NCBI RefSeq assembly: GCF_031755915.1
Contig: NC_083386.1
Coordinates: 19,701,001 to 19,765,000, forward strand
Length of the DNA: 64,000 nucleotides
Source: Ziziphus jujuba
Taxonomy: Eukaryota; Streptophyta; Magnoliopsida; Rosales; Rhamnaceae
Direction of reading: 5' to 3'
Below are positions 1 to 10,984 of this stretch, piece by piece. The notes below the pieces were generated by a model. It ran no database searches and was not told where the DNA came from. It saw only the letters and a program-made list of their open reading frames with translations. The first letter of the stretch is position 1. Each line of letters opens with the position of its first letter. The position numbers and the translations under genes are program-made.

Positions 1-1110
1 ATAGACTTTGACCGAGTATTGCAACACGTTTTCCGACCATTGACGACATTTTTGGACCAAGGTGAGTACACCATTGCATTCCTTATCTCGTGGACTTTCC
101 ATTGATATAAATTTTGTGAATTTTGGAGGTTGTTTGATATTTTTCCATTTTTGAGTCAATTAGTTAAATACCAGATTAACTCGAACTATGTTTGGACAAA
201 ATTTGGTCAAATTGGACAAAATTAAAGTTGGATTAGTGAAATTAGATATCATTAGGATGCATTAGATGGTTTAATTTTGAAAGATTAGCCTTTAGGTGAA
301 AAGCCCCAAATTTGGATATCGGATTCGTAGGATACTGTGTATATTTGGACTGGTCGGTGTGCAGTTTATGTAATTTTGTATTTATATAAATAATTCTAAG
401 ATATTTGGTACACTCCAATGTCTTTGGTTAGTTATTGGAGCCTGAGTATTATGTTATTATATCATAAGTGCTCAAGATGAGCCTGAAGGCGATCCTACAG
501 GCGAGCAGGAGTGAGCATCTACAGTACTATGAATGGTTAAAATTTTAAAATGTTTTAGGTATATAATATAATATATATGTGGCTTGAATATTTTATGTAT
601 CTATCATTTTATTTAAATTTTCATTTTATGCATATATGAGGATCTGCTTTCACATATATATGCTATCATTTTATGTGATTTTTTAGGATATTTTGAATGA
701 TTTCCAATTCTAATGAGTTCATAAATAGACTTATGGCATTTAAATATCTTGGTACTTGAATTGAGATTTTAAATCAATTTGAAAATTAATTGATTTGAGA
801 AAGTAGATTGAAAATTATATGATTTTAAGCATGTTCAAGTATTTTACAATTTTATGTGCTTAAAATTGGTTAATGGTGATGGATATTTCATTGTAATACT
901 TCTGGTTTTAGCATGAAACAAAAATTTGAAATTTTTGGAATATTTAAATAAGTGGTTGAATTTGAATATTAAATTTATGATACAATATCATTTAGAAAAA
1001 TATGATTTCATAAGATTGTTTTACTGATATTGTATTGTTTATTTTAACTGATGTACCATATAGTACCAGTATTTCGGATCAATATTATAATATAGTGTGC
1101 GAGTTTGCTT
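1..1110. other. AT-rich non-coding stretch
   Basis: No open frame resembles a known protein and no terminal repeat is visible. The sequence is strongly AT-rich with short TA runs. The low-complexity texture and the tandem repeat that follows suggest the non-coding part of an old LTR retrotransposon, but I cannot assign a family. Confidence 0.5.
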
Positions 1111-1115
1111 TGGTG

Positions 1116-1290
1116 CCGTGAGGTTGGATTCATCCCATGTGTTTATGATTGCCATAGGCCGTGAGGATGGGTTTATCCCACAGGTTTATTATTGTCACTG
1201 TACCGTGAGGTTAGATTCATCCCACATGTTTATTATTGCCACGGACCATGAGGTTGTGTATATCCCAACGATTTACTATTTCCTTGATAT
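1116..1290. repeat. Tandem repeat, ~43-bp unit, four copies
   Basis: The phrase CCGTGAGG (CCATGAGG in the last copy) recurs at 1116, 1159, 1203 and 1246, so the period is 43-44 bp. Each unit continues with a GGATTCATCCCA-like core and a GTTTATTATTGCCA-like tail. A decayed further unit (TTGAGGTGGGTGTATCTCACGG) follows near 1310. An open frame runs through the array, but its repeated residues come from the DNA repeat and are not evidence of a gene. Confidence 0.8.
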
Positions 1291-2053
1291 CTTTGATACA
1301 TTAAAGGTCTTGAGGTGGGTGTATCTCACGGTTTACGGTTTTGGTATATCATATGATACATTGTATATGTTCTGAGTATATTGTTGGTTTTCCAATATTG
1401 TGGTTATTACTGTGCTTTCATAATTATTTTTGTGAAATTGTGTTTAAAATATTTGATGCTCAATATTTTTATCTTGATTAAGATATTTTATAATATTATC
1501 ATAATCATTCACTTTAAATCTTTGAGCATTGGTTTAATGATAATGAATTGTGGTATAAGTTTGGGTTCTACTAAAAGATTTTTAAATGGGGAACTTTTCA
1601 TAGTGGAACGAGAGGGTTTGAGAGAAACGTTTTAAGGAAATAAATAATTATTTTTCTATTACACTATGCCACTCACTGAAATTTTTTTATCTCACGTTTT
1701 ATTTATTTTAAATTTGTTCCCTTAGGTCCAGGCAGTTAATAGCAGTCTACCTTGTGCACCAATTGCCACCTTGTTCTTTCGACGACAGCAGTAGTATTTA
1801 TCTTTTCTTTATTTTATCATTATTTTTCTGTACTTATTTATTATTTATTTATACTCCTAAACTTTGTTAACATCTTAGAAAGCTCTGATGTAGATATTGG
1901 ACTCAGTAGAGACCATATTGTATATGTGTGTAGTTATGACCTACAATACGATAGGCTGGTTGTGGATTATAGTTATGGATGTTATGCTGCTATGGTTTTA
2001 TATATATATTGAGGTAATATTGATAATGCATGTGATCGGTTGTCTACATTTTA
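1291..2053. other. AT-rich non-coding stretch
   Basis: Short frames here (for example near 1381-1635 and 1752-2012 on the plus strand) have AT-driven composition and no recognisable domain. Nothing else is identifiable. Confidence 0.5.
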
Positions 2054-2103
2054 AGTGAGGTTCCATTGGATATCCTTTAAGGATTGTCCAATGGAACTTC
2101 ACT
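2054..2103. repeat. Hairpin-forming inverted repeat
   Basis: Left arm 2054-2075 (AGTGAGGTTCCATTGGATATCC) and right arm 2081-2103 are near-perfect reverse complements. They are separated by the 5-base loop TTTAA, with one G:A-type difference and a small offset near the loop. It could be a transcribed hairpin of an LTR or a tiny foldback element. No small-RNA function can be claimed from sequence alone. Confidence 0.8.
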
Positions 2104-2610
2104 AAACGGGACCACCCAGGAGATCCTGGAAGGGTTCCCGAGACGAGTCCTGTTAGTAATGTCTTAATACATTAATTTGGTTTACCGAGCATTAGTCAAG
2201 ATTTAAATCATTTCCTTATTATTTCCTTTTATTCCATCAATCCAAACATAATAGTAGGATCTAAGTGTGATTATCGAAAAATTGAATGAGTTTAAATTAA
2301 ATTTACCATTTTTTACGAAAATTCTTCATAATTCTAGGCACGTAAAGCCAATGAAAATAAATGCAACTGTGGTTTCCCTAACTAGCGTTAGCTTCAAATT
2401 TTGGTTTATTGGTGTTGATTTTTGCCCGTTATATCAAAGGAAAAGTATTATTTGTCACCATTAAGGATCAAAAGTGGACTCTTTGTGCTGATTTGACAAT
2501 TCAATTGGCTAATACTAAAGATCTACTTTATTATATAGGGTTTTAGTATTAAAATATCAAAACAATGTAAATGATTATCCAATTAACTACTATCATATCA
2601 GACCTATGGA
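2104..2610. other. Non-coding stretch
   Basis: AT-rich, with a short plus-strand frame at 2267-2464 that has no recognisable feature. No terminal repeats or domains are visible. Confidence 0.5.
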
Positions 2611-2773
2611 TTCTATGGTAACCATCTCGATAATGACAAATAGTTTTGCTTGATCAAGGAAATTCCTTAGTTACCAAAAAAGCATAAAATTCTATGGAGA
2701 CCATTGCTGATGATGACAAATAGTTTTACTTGATCAGGGGAGGAAATTCCTTAGTTACCAAGAAAGCATAAAA
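2611..2773. repeat. Two-copy tandem duplication (~80 bp)
   Basis: Both units begin TTCTATGG (2611 and 2690) and end AGCATAAAA. They share the core GACAAATAGTTTT and the segment AAATTCCTTAGTTACCA. Unit 2 carries an extra GGGG/AGG insertion. The second unit ends at the left target-site copy of the neighbouring copia element. Confidence 0.8.
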
Positions 2774-2777
2774 TACC

Positions 2778-3082
2778 TATTCCAAATTAAAAAAATAGGA
2801 AGAATTATGCAGAAAAACACTTTAGTTAATAAAACACAAGGAAAGAAAAGGAAAATGAATGACATCGAATTCATGAAAAAGTGCCTTTTTAAAAAGGCAT
2901 TATAGAAATTAAAAATATAGAAAAATCAGCTTAGATGAATTACATATTAAAATATAACAACTTGGCTAAAATAGAATCCTAATGAGTTGCTAAAACTTGG
3001 TAAACGTAGTTTCCCAATACTTACCACTACTGTAACTGTAGCTTATTGACTCCTAAAGACTACGACAACCAAATAACCAACA
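2778..3082 (-). repeat. 3' LTR of the minus-strand copia
   Basis: Aligns along its length with 6866-7155. Shared landmarks are GAAAAACACTTTAGTT, GAATTCATGAAAAAGTGCC, TAAAACTTGGTAAA and CAACCAAATAACCAAC. The sense-strand start TGTTGGTTATTTGG has the usual TGTTGG form. A purine-rich tract (sense AAGGAAGGGA, about 3083-3094) adjoins it. Confidence 0.85.
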
Positions 3083-3558
3083 ATCCCTTCCTTAAATTGT
3101 AAAATATGCAACTATCTAGTTTAAATATTCAAGAAACATCTTATACTTGTTCCTTAAAATAGCAAACTCCAATTAGCTTCTTTAACTTTGAAAAAAAAAT
3201 AGCAAATTTGAGGGGTCTGGTTAATATATCAGCAACTTGATCTTCAATACTACAATAATGATATCTATAATGTCATCTACTATGAAATCTCATAAGATCT
3301 TTATGCTTGCTTCTCCCATGTAGTACTGGAATCTTTGAACATTTGACCAATGAATTGTTATCACAATAAACATGAGTAGATCCTCTTTGGTTGTAAGTGA
3401 AGCACTTTAAGAATTCTACTCAACAAAGAGCTTCGCATGCACATAATGTTGAGCAAATTCTATTTCTATGGTTGATAAACTAAGAATTAGTTGCTTCTTG
3501 AAAAAGATATAGCTAGTGTACTTTTTCTATCATTAAGATCTCCAGCATAATCATTAAG

Positions 3559-3777
3559 CTAAATAAATTTGACTATCGTCCTTTTTTTATAGAACAACCC
3601 AAAGTCAAAAGTTCCTTTCAAGTATTGAAAGATCCTTTTGGCAGCTAGAAGATTCATCATTTTTGGATTTTCCATAAACTTTGCTAATAAGACGTACAAC
3701 ATAATAATATCGAGTCTAGGTGTCATTAAGTACATCATTTTGCATGTAAAGTGTGCTGTGAACCTTACCTCCTGCAA
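3559..3777 (-). pseudogene. Copia RNase H-proximal reverse transcriptase fragment
   Basis: A frame with the copia pattern of a degraded RPDI-type segment (MTPRLDIIMLYVLLAKFMENP) followed by AAKRIFQYLKGTFDFGLFY. That string corresponds to the conserved A-K-R-I-L-R-Y-L-K-G-T motif between reverse transcriptase and RNase H. It lies downstream of the reverse transcriptase relic at 4151-4468, as expected. It is a fragment without a complete catalytic domain. Confidence 0.8.
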
Positions 3778-4150
3778 AATCTTTCTCCATCTTCAAACCT
3801 AATTAAACTAGTGTGCTCATTGAATTCCAATTTTTTAATCTGGAAATTGTTTAAAACTTCTTGCACATATTTTTTTGAGAAATAAAAATGCCATATGAAG
3901 ATTCAATAACCTTAATACCAAGAAAGTATTGCATCTCTACAAGATCATACATTTCAAACTCATTCATCATAGATTGTTTAAACTTTTTAAACATGGCTGC
4001 ATCATTCTTAGTATAGATTAGATCATTGACATATAAACATACAAAAAGTATAGTTCCATCATCTTAAACTTTTGTAAAAAGTGTATGTTCATATGGACAA
4101 TTTTGAAAGCCTTCCTTTGAAAAATAAGCATTTATACAACTATACCAAAT

Positions 4151-4468
4151 TCATGGGGCTCGTTTTAGTCCATATAATGTGTTTAAAGTTCTAGACTTTA
4201 TGTTCTTTCCCAATTGCATATAACCAGGAGGTTGATTAATAAATACCTTTTCCTGCAAATCTCCATACAATACTATTGATTTCACATCAAGCTGGAAAAT
4301 AAGCCATCCATTTTGAGCTGTAAAAGCCACCATCAATTTTCTTGTACCTAGTCTAGCAATTAGAGCAAGCACTTTTTTGTCATCAATGCTGAATTCTTGC
4401 TTGTAGCCTTTAACTACTAGTCGTGCATTGAGTTTGTCAACTTCTCCATTTTCTTTGAACTTAGTCAT
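4151..4468 (-). pseudogene. Copia reverse transcriptase fragment
   Basis: The 105-residue frame carries ARLVVKGYKQEF near residue 16, FQLDVKSIVLYGDLQEKVFI near residue 59, and ends LYGLKRAP. These are the copia landmarks A-R-L-V-A-K-G-Y, F-Q-L-D-V-K-S-A-F-L-(N/H)-G and Y-G-L-K-Q-A-P. The usual SAFLHG is changed to SIVLYG. The catalytic Y-V-D-D block downstream is not in this frame, so the gene is broken. Confidence 0.9.
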
Positions 4469-4599
4469 GTAAACCCACTTGAAACCAATTGATTTCTACC
4501 TTTTAGGAAGATCAATCAACTTTCATGCGTCATTCCTTTTAATGGCTGCAATCTTATCGTTTGTTGCTTCTTGTCATTTTACATCTTTGACAACATCTT

Positions 4600-5640
4600 C
4601 AAATTATAATGGATCACAATATGACAATAAAATAGCCGGGATAAATGGATCATCATTTCGATTGATTCGAACTACCTAATCATCCATGTAGGTCTTTTTC
4701 TGGTGCCTTACAAACTTAGTCTTGGTAACAAATCTTATGGCTCATGTATTACAGCACTTACTGCTACTATAGGTGAACTTGGAAAAAATAAAGGCTCCAA
4801 ATTTGATACTAGGCTTGTATTTGCTTTATTTTTCTTTAGGCGTCAGATTTTAAAGAGCAAGTGTGGAACTTCTATTCAAAATATAAATGCACCAATTTAC
4901 TACTTCAGGCTAGAAATTCTTTAGACTATCACTCTTTGCTAATACGTTTCTCACCATATTCATAATCGTGTAATCTTCCCCTTCACATACACCATTTTGC
5001 TAACATGTGTAGGCTGTTGTGAGCACCTTTTGATTCCATGAGTCCCATGAAATTTTGTGAATTCTTGTCAGTTAAATTCTCCACCACAATCCATGCGAAG
5101 AATTTTTATTGGACTACTGGCTTCTTTCTCCATAAGACTTTTGTAAGTTGTGAAAATAGTAAATGCCTTTGATTTTGTGTGTAAGAAATAAACTCACATT
5201 TTTCGACTATAATCGTTAATGAACATACTAATATTACCTCCATTAGAATTCAGAGTGATAGGTCCTCAAATGTCAAAATGAACTAATTCTAACATCTGTT
5301 TGGCTTTCCATGTATTCAATTTGAAAAATTATTCATGTGTTGTTTGTTAACAATACATTCTTCACAAATTTGATGAGGATGTTCAAATGATGGAAGATCT
5401 AATATCATATTCTTCTATTATAATGTTCTTAATCCTCCAAAATTTAAATGCGCAGAACAAAAGTGCCACAACCAATCTATATCCTTCAAAGTAGTAGACA
5501 AGCAAGAATGACTACTATTAAAAAGATAAAGAAGGAATATATGATTTAATGTTGACTTGAGCAATTAAGCCTCCTTTTGGATATGAAATTTGGCGAACTC
5601 TTCCATGATGGTGATCTCATACCCTTTTTATGAAGTTGTC
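4600..5640 (-). pseudogene. Copia integrase region, heavily decayed
   Basis: No long frame remains, but pieces of the minus-strand translation fit copia integrase in the expected place. CEECIVNKQH, near 5345-5375, resembles the zinc-binding C-x2-C-x4-K-x-H block. KFFAWIVVEN and a degraded R-x-D-C-G-G-E-F-like stretch lie near 5080-5110. Many stops and indels are present. The assignment rests on order between the protease and reverse transcriptase relics as well as on these patches. Confidence 0.6.
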
Positions 5641-5645
5641 CCACA

Positions 5646-5888
5646 CTAAGTAAGCGAGTCTTTAAATCTGGTACAAATAATGCATTGGAAATTATCTGAA
5701 TTGTATTTCCTTTGTTTGAAATTTCCTCGACCTTTCACAGTAATTGTAGAGTTATCTCCAAATTTTACATTATTGCATATTGATTCATCCAAATATGAAA
5801 ACATAGAACTATCTCCAAACATATGACTAATGCACCCTATGTCTAAATAACACATATTTTGATGAGTTGCTTTATTTGAATGACACAC
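5646..5888 (-). pseudogene. Copia protease fragment
   Basis: The frame contains CYLDIGCISHMFGDSSMFSY followed by VKFGDNSTITVKGRGNF. The copia aspartic protease normally reads W-x-L-D-(T/S)-G-C-S-N-H-M followed by a G-x-G-x-x-x-x-x-x-G-x-G segment. Here the catalytic D-(T/S)-G triad is D-I-G, so the hydroxyl residue is missing and activity is unlikely. Confidence 0.85.
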
Positions 5889-6479
5889 AATTGAAAGAGT
5901 AACTTCCTCTTCCTTTTCAACAAATTGGTATTTTTCACCTTTATCTTTATTTAAATTAGTTCAACATTTTGGAATGATGGTGGCTATACTTATGGCATAG
6001 GTAACATTCAATTTTGACTTGTATACAAACTTTATTTTTTCAGGATGCTTTCCTTCTCCTTAAGAATCTTGTGCATCATTTTCCTCTTTCTTGGTATTTT
6101 TACTTTTTACTTTGCTTTTTCCATGGGCTACACCTTTCGAATCAACTGCTGCGTACAGTGCTTGTTCCTCTGTCTCATACTGATTTAATTTTTGCTAATG
6201 AACAAATAAAGAACTTTACAACTAATCAATTGAAAGGTCATCTAGACCATTATACTCCTCAATGAATCAAATAACATACCTAAGTTTGGTGTTATAGACC
6301 AAGAATTTTCTATACGATAGTCACATCTTGTATCTTGTCAACGTGAATTCGCATTTTATTTGCAATTGCCATTGTTCTTGAGAAAAAAAATCAAAAACTG
6401 ACTTACCTAGTTTCATTTGTATAGTTTTAAAGTCAGTACAAATATTTCAAAGTAAAGCTGACCTTTCCTTTTTTGACCT

Positions 6480-6800
6480 TTGGTACTTTTTCTTTGTAGA
6501 ATCTTAAGTGTCTATGGAGGTGTTTTTGAAGAGAATTGTCCCTAAGGTTGCATGATCAATTGCTTGCAAGATAATTCTTCACCTTTAAATCTTTCAATTC
6601 TTGTGCTTTGATCTCAGGTTTTTTCACATCTATCCATATAATGCTAGCAAAATATTCAACTACTCCATATTTATTAATATGCCAATAGTCCTTTGACCTT
6701 AAGAAATTCTCCATCAACATACACCAATGATCATAGTGACCATCAAGTCAAGGAATCAAAGGTTGTAATGCCATCCTGTGTTACTGTTGCATTGCAAGAG
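6480..6800 (-). pseudogene. Copia gag N-terminal relic
   Basis: Minus-strand translation gives LDGHYDHWCMLMENFLRSKD, the hallmark of plant copia gag proteins with an F-D-G-x-x-Y-x-x-W-x-x-x-M-E-x-x-L opening. It is followed by degraded sequence with IKAQELKDLKVKNYL-type patches. It lies about 60-150 bases inside the primer-binding site, as in short-leader copia elements. Stops and frameshifts break it. Confidence 0.75.
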
Positions 6801-6852
6801 TGAAGACAAAAAAGACTGCTGGGAGTGTCTCTCACAAGTCGCTTTGTTAAAG

Positions 6853-6864
6853 GCTTTGATACCA
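6853..6864 (-). other. Primer-binding site of the minus-strand copia (tRNA-iMet type)
   Basis: The sense strand reads TGGTATCAAAGC. This differs at one base from TGGTATCAGAGC, the usual plant site complementary to initiator tRNA-Met. It lies one base from the 5' LTR. Confidence 0.85.
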
Positions 6865-6865
6865 C

Positions 6866-7155
6866 TATTACAAAATGAAAAGGCAAGAAAACTTATGCCG
6901 AAAAACACTTTAGTTGTTAAAACGCAAAAAAAGGAAGGGAAAATTGAATGACATTGAATTCATGAAAAAGTGCCTCGTTAAATAGGAATTACCGAAACTG
7001 AAAACACATAAAAACAACATGAATTACAAATTAAGACTTAACAACCTTACTAAAATAATTCCTAATGATCTGGTAAAACTTGGTAAAATAGGTTTTCCAC
7101 TATTATAACAGTATCTTACTAACTCCTAAAAACTAGGACAACCAAATAACCAACT
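6866..7155 (-). repeat. 5' LTR of the minus-strand copia
   Basis: Direct-repeat partner of 2778-3082. It carries many substitutions and small indels relative to that copy, consistent with age. Confidence 0.85.
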
Positions 7156-7677
7156 ATATCTCATGTGGCTAGGCTATATCCTCATCATCTTAAAATATTA
7201 TATTTAAGGTAGAGAACATTTTTTTAAAATAGTATTTTTAGTGGAAATTAATTAGTTGTTTGCAAGTTCTAGAAAATTTAATTGACTTTAGTCAACATTT
7301 TCAAAATTGAATGAAAATTTTAAAGTTGTCTCTTAATAAGTTATAGTTCTATTGTTTCATATAGATTGCTACCTTTTAGAGGTCCCAATTCACAGCTAGT
7401 GATACCTTTTAGAAATGCCACTCATTATTATTTAAAGATGTCTTCATATTTGATAAGGTATTTTTATACAAAAGATGTATTTTTGAATGAATATATCTTT
7501 TGTCGATATATCTTTTCAATTTGCATAAATAGATTTACTTTGATTTATCTTCTATTCAATTTAATTCATACATTACATTAGCTACATGTTAGAGAATATC
7601 AAGTATTGCATATATTTTGGGAGAGTTCTAGCCAATTTTGGTTCGTTGTTGTTGAAGGTTTGGAGTACTACTGCCTA

Positions 7678-7710
<33 letters not shown>

Positions 7711-7800
7711 TCATTGTGTGTCAGGAGACGATTGGCATCAAACCAAACTCATATTTTTCACATTAAAAAAATTATTAATTTAAAGAGAAAAGGGGCTTGA
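7156..7800. other. Non-coding stretch with a long poly(A) run
   Basis: Holds a run of about 29 A at 7680-7708 preceded by TACTACTGCCTAC. The two overlapping lysine-rich frames across the run are products of it. The poly(A) could be the tail of a retroposed sequence, but no LINE or SINE body is recognisable. Confidence 0.5.
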
Positions 7801-7812
7801 CTCAAACTCAAG

Positions 7813-7942
7813 ACCTCATGAGTATAGGTGTGAGGGGTAATACCACTTGATCCAATCTAACTTGACAAGCCATAAGTACCTAAGTAAAGCAACATTCATT
7901 TTAACAACATACAGTATAACTCTAGCCTCGATCTATTTTTAT
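7813..7942. repeat. Dispersed repeat, copy 1
   Basis: Shares with 8619-8748 the order CTCATGAGTATAGGTGTGAG, TTGACAAGCCAT-like, AAGTA(A)GGCAACATT-like, TTTTAACAACATA and TTGATCTATTTTTAT-like. There is no coding potential. The family is unknown. Confidence 0.7.
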
Positions 7943-8530
7943 ATGAGTTTAAATGTAAGATTTTTTTCTAATGAAAACTTTCTTTTATAGTTTTTGTTGC
8001 TCTTTTCTTTTGATCATTTACAACAATTTTCTTCCCTCCAATATCTTGAACCCATGACCTTTCAAGTATGGGTTTCTTATTATTTAGTATAATACATAAT
8101 TTCACATAGATTAATTTACTAATAGCAAGTTCAATCTTTTTTGTTTAAGGGGAAGAAAAGAAATGTTATATTTTTAGGTTAAGGTTCAATTAATCACATT
8201 TAATCCCTCTTAAATTTTTTATGTTTTGGACATTACCCTCTAAACTACAAAACCTCTTGAATTGCCTCACAAATTATTAGATTCTATCATTTTAGTTCAA
8301 TCATATAACTTTGCCTAGCAAATTTAGTAAAATTATTCATGCATAATATGAAAGTAAAATAAAATAAATAAAACAATTGCTGATAATCAATTTTGATAAG
8401 CTAAATCTTTTGCATCCAATAAATTAAAATATACTTTTTCCAAGAAAAATTTAATTATAATAGTATGGATTCTATAAAGGGGAATGGTTAATTTGGCACA
8501 ATATTATAGTAAATGCCCAAAGTGATTTAT

Positions 8531-8607
8531 TGTCATGTATAGGTATGAAGGGCATAGTAACTGAGCTAGTCTCACTTGACAAACCATAAGCATGTAAGTA
8601 AGATAAA
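8531..8607. repeat. Dispersed repeat, partial copy 3
   Basis: Carries only the middle of the unit (ATGTATAGGTATGAAGGGCA, then CTCACTTGACAAACCATAAG and GTAAGTAAG) and directly precedes copy 2. This gives a small local cluster. Confidence 0.6.
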
Positions 8608-8618
8608 AAAAATTTAAC

Positions 8619-8748
8619 GATCTCATGAGTATAGGTGTGAGTGGCATACTAGTTGAACCGGCCTCACTTTACAAACCATTAGCATCTAAGTAAGGCAACA
8701 TTTGTTTTAACAACATATAATATAACTTTCACCTTGATCTATTTTTAT
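8619..8748. repeat. Dispersed repeat, copy 2
   Basis: Full-length partner of 7813-7942. It lies immediately left of the Athila-like LTR, so the repeat predates or flanks that insertion. Confidence 0.7.
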
Positions 8749-8766
8749 TTGAATTCAGTATCTTCT

Positions 8767-10250
8767 TGACTCGAAATTGATTATTACACTCTCAATTCTT
8801 GTAAAATTATTATAAAAATACTCAATGATGTAGCTAAAAACTTGATTGTGATAAATACTGCAAATGAATGGATTGTTCAAGTAATAAAGTATATATGAGA
8901 ATGAGATTAAAAATCACTTAACACAAATGTAATTTTTACCTTTATGAATTAAAGCATGTAGAATTGTGAGTTCACTTAAACCTCTCTATTGATTATTTCA
9001 TTGGTGATTAAGGAATAATACCTTTTCGATTATCAACAAATGGTTTTTAATTTTACTAACTCTCTTTCTCAAGGTAAGCAAAATATAAAAAAACAAAAAA
9101 AAAAAATTTACACAAATTAGAATCTCTTCCTAATTCTACTAATTAACCATTCAATTTAATCCCCCTTCCAGTTACCCAAGCTTAATTAGTTTTCTCAAAC
9201 TTAATTTAAGCTAGAATTAGAGTTGCCTAGGACCTAAATAAGCTCTCTCAAATTCACAAAATCTTTTAGGTTGTCTTTTTCTAGTTCCAATTTACTAATT
9301 AGGCTTTTTCAAAGTCTAATGGTTGAATCTAGAGATTACCCAATCAAATTGTCATTTAAATTAGGTTTGTTCTTCTATTAATCTAAGTAAACACAAATAA
9401 TTGGAAATGTATTAAACCATAAATCAGCCAATTAATTTATCACCTTTAAGATTAACGTTATATCATAATCTTAGACCAAAATATCTAGCGACACATGTTC
9501 ATAAAAATAAAAAATAGTGACTAAATGTAATTGCTTAAACATAAACATTGGCTTAACACAATCCAAGAATTTTATTACAAATAACAAGAGATTTATAACA
9601 AAAACTAAAGAGATAGGGAGCTTTTAGTAGGTGAAGGCTCCCCCAAGCATATCCAAAGTTTTGGGTTTTTCAAAAGTTTTGGCTTCTTTCTTTTAAGTCT
9701 CTAAACTCTTTTTTTCTAAAAATCGACTCTCTTGTTCTTCTTCTTTCTTTTTTTTCCTCTTTTTTTTTTTTTTGGCCCTCTTTTTGCTTAAATGTATCTC
9801 TTTTTTAGGAGTCACTATAATCTTTTCAACTTACCGAGACTTAATGACCATCATTTAATTTTCATCAAAAGGCTTATACCAAAAATAAGCTCATACAAGT
9901 CACATGCCTCATAAAAGATCAAGTTTTCTACTAAATTGACCAAAGGAAGCCATATTTAAGCTAACAAAGAGAACTCCAAATATGAGTCACTTGCCTTAGG
10001 CGGCATGTGCACTTTGTAAGTTAAGTTTATACACCCCTTTCTTTGAGTGTGAAGAAATGCTAATGCATGTGCACTCTAGGAATGAAAGTGCCACGATTTT
10101 ACCACATTCACGGATGGAATTTCAGTGTGCACTCCAAGGTCTTGATTTCAAAATGGTTTGACTTTAACTTCCAAGAAAAGCTCTAATTTTCTCCAAACCT
10201 TAAACTTTTAATAATTATTTGTCAACACTTCATTCAAAGCTTTTCTTACA
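8767..10250 (-). repeat. Athila/Tat-like LTR, probable 3' LTR
   Basis: Aligns collinearly with 44898 to about 46450. Landmarks are CTAAAAACTTGATTGTGATAAAT (8836 and about 44958), CACAAATGTA, TCATTGGTGATTAAG, TTCTAATTTTACTAACTC-type, CATAAATCA(G/A)CCAATTAA, TCAAAAGGCTT and GAGTCACTTGCCTT-type. Both copies have the same orientation, as the two LTRs of one minus-strand element would. The right boundary is uncertain because a copia element begins there. It may instead be a solo LTR of the same family. Confidence 0.65.
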
Positions 10251-10350
10251 AAAATTAAACAAAATACATAAAAAGTAACAAAAAACTTGAGAGAAACTCA
10301 CCAAAAATCCAACCCAAGAGCCATTTTCTTCAAAAATCCGGTTTTGTGTC

Positions 10351-10983
10351 ATGGCTTCTCAAAGTTTTGCACCTCCCACTCCACCAAAATTTGAGGGCCA
10401 AAATTACTCCATTTTGGGCATAAAGATGAAAGCCTACTTACAAGCCTTTGGACTTTGGGATGTGATGGAAGAAGGTTATGAAGTTGAGGAGTTGAGAGCA
10501 AATGCCACATAAGCACAAAGACTTGCACATTAGTCTAAGATAGCTAAAGGATTCAAGGCCTTAACAACCTTTCATTCTTCCATGAGTGACACCATCTTCA
10601 CTAGAATCATGTATTGTACAAGTGCTCGAGAAGTTTGGTTAAAGTTGCAAGAAGAATTTCAAGGAAACACTAGAATGAGACAAATGTAAGTTTTAAACTT
10701 AAGAAGAAAGTTTGAAACAATTAGAATGAAAGAAAATGAGTTGGTTAAGGACTTCACCGACAGACTACTAAAGGTTATGAACCAAATTAGAGTCCTTGGA
10801 GAACCATTGACCGACCAAAGGGTTGTAGAGAAGGTATTGGTGAGCTTACCCAAAAAATTTGAAGCTAAGATTTCTTCCCTTAAGGAATCAAGGAATCTTA
10901 GTGAGATCACTTTAAGTGAGCTTATCAATGCCCTCCAAGCAACCGAACAAAGAAGAGCCATAAGAAAGGAGGAATCTTTGTAA
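10351..10983 (+). pseudogene. Copia gag (UBN2-type)
   Basis: Translation from ATG 10351 begins MASQSFAPPTPPKFEGQNYS and continues with MKAYLQAFGLWDVMEE, typical of copia gag. Further on are VWLKLQEEFQGNTR and KVLVSLPKKFEAKISSLKES, the gag_pre core. Stops interrupt the frame at about 10510 (ACA-TAA), near 10531 and near 10687. The last open part (10726-10983) is uninterrupted. The start is chosen because it is the first ATG after the leader and matches the family N-terminus. Confidence 0.85.
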
Positions 10984-10984
10984 A

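Larger units (their letters stand above)
2778..7155 (-). mobile_element. Degenerate Ty1/copia element with both LTRs
   Basis: A complete but decayed copia structure on the minus strand. Read in sense direction it has a 5' LTR (6866-7155), a tRNA-iMet-type primer-binding site one base inside it, gag, protease, integrase, reverse transcriptase and RNase H relics in copia order, a purine-rich tract and a 3' LTR (2778-3082). Target duplications look like ATACC (2773-2777) and ATATC (7156-7160), four of five bases matching. The clearly diverged LTRs and many stops indicate an old insertion. Confidence 0.85.

Noticed and set aside
7586..7800. Two overlapping frames with long lysine runs
   Set aside because: They translate a 29-base poly(A) run in two frames; no start context, domain or conservation.
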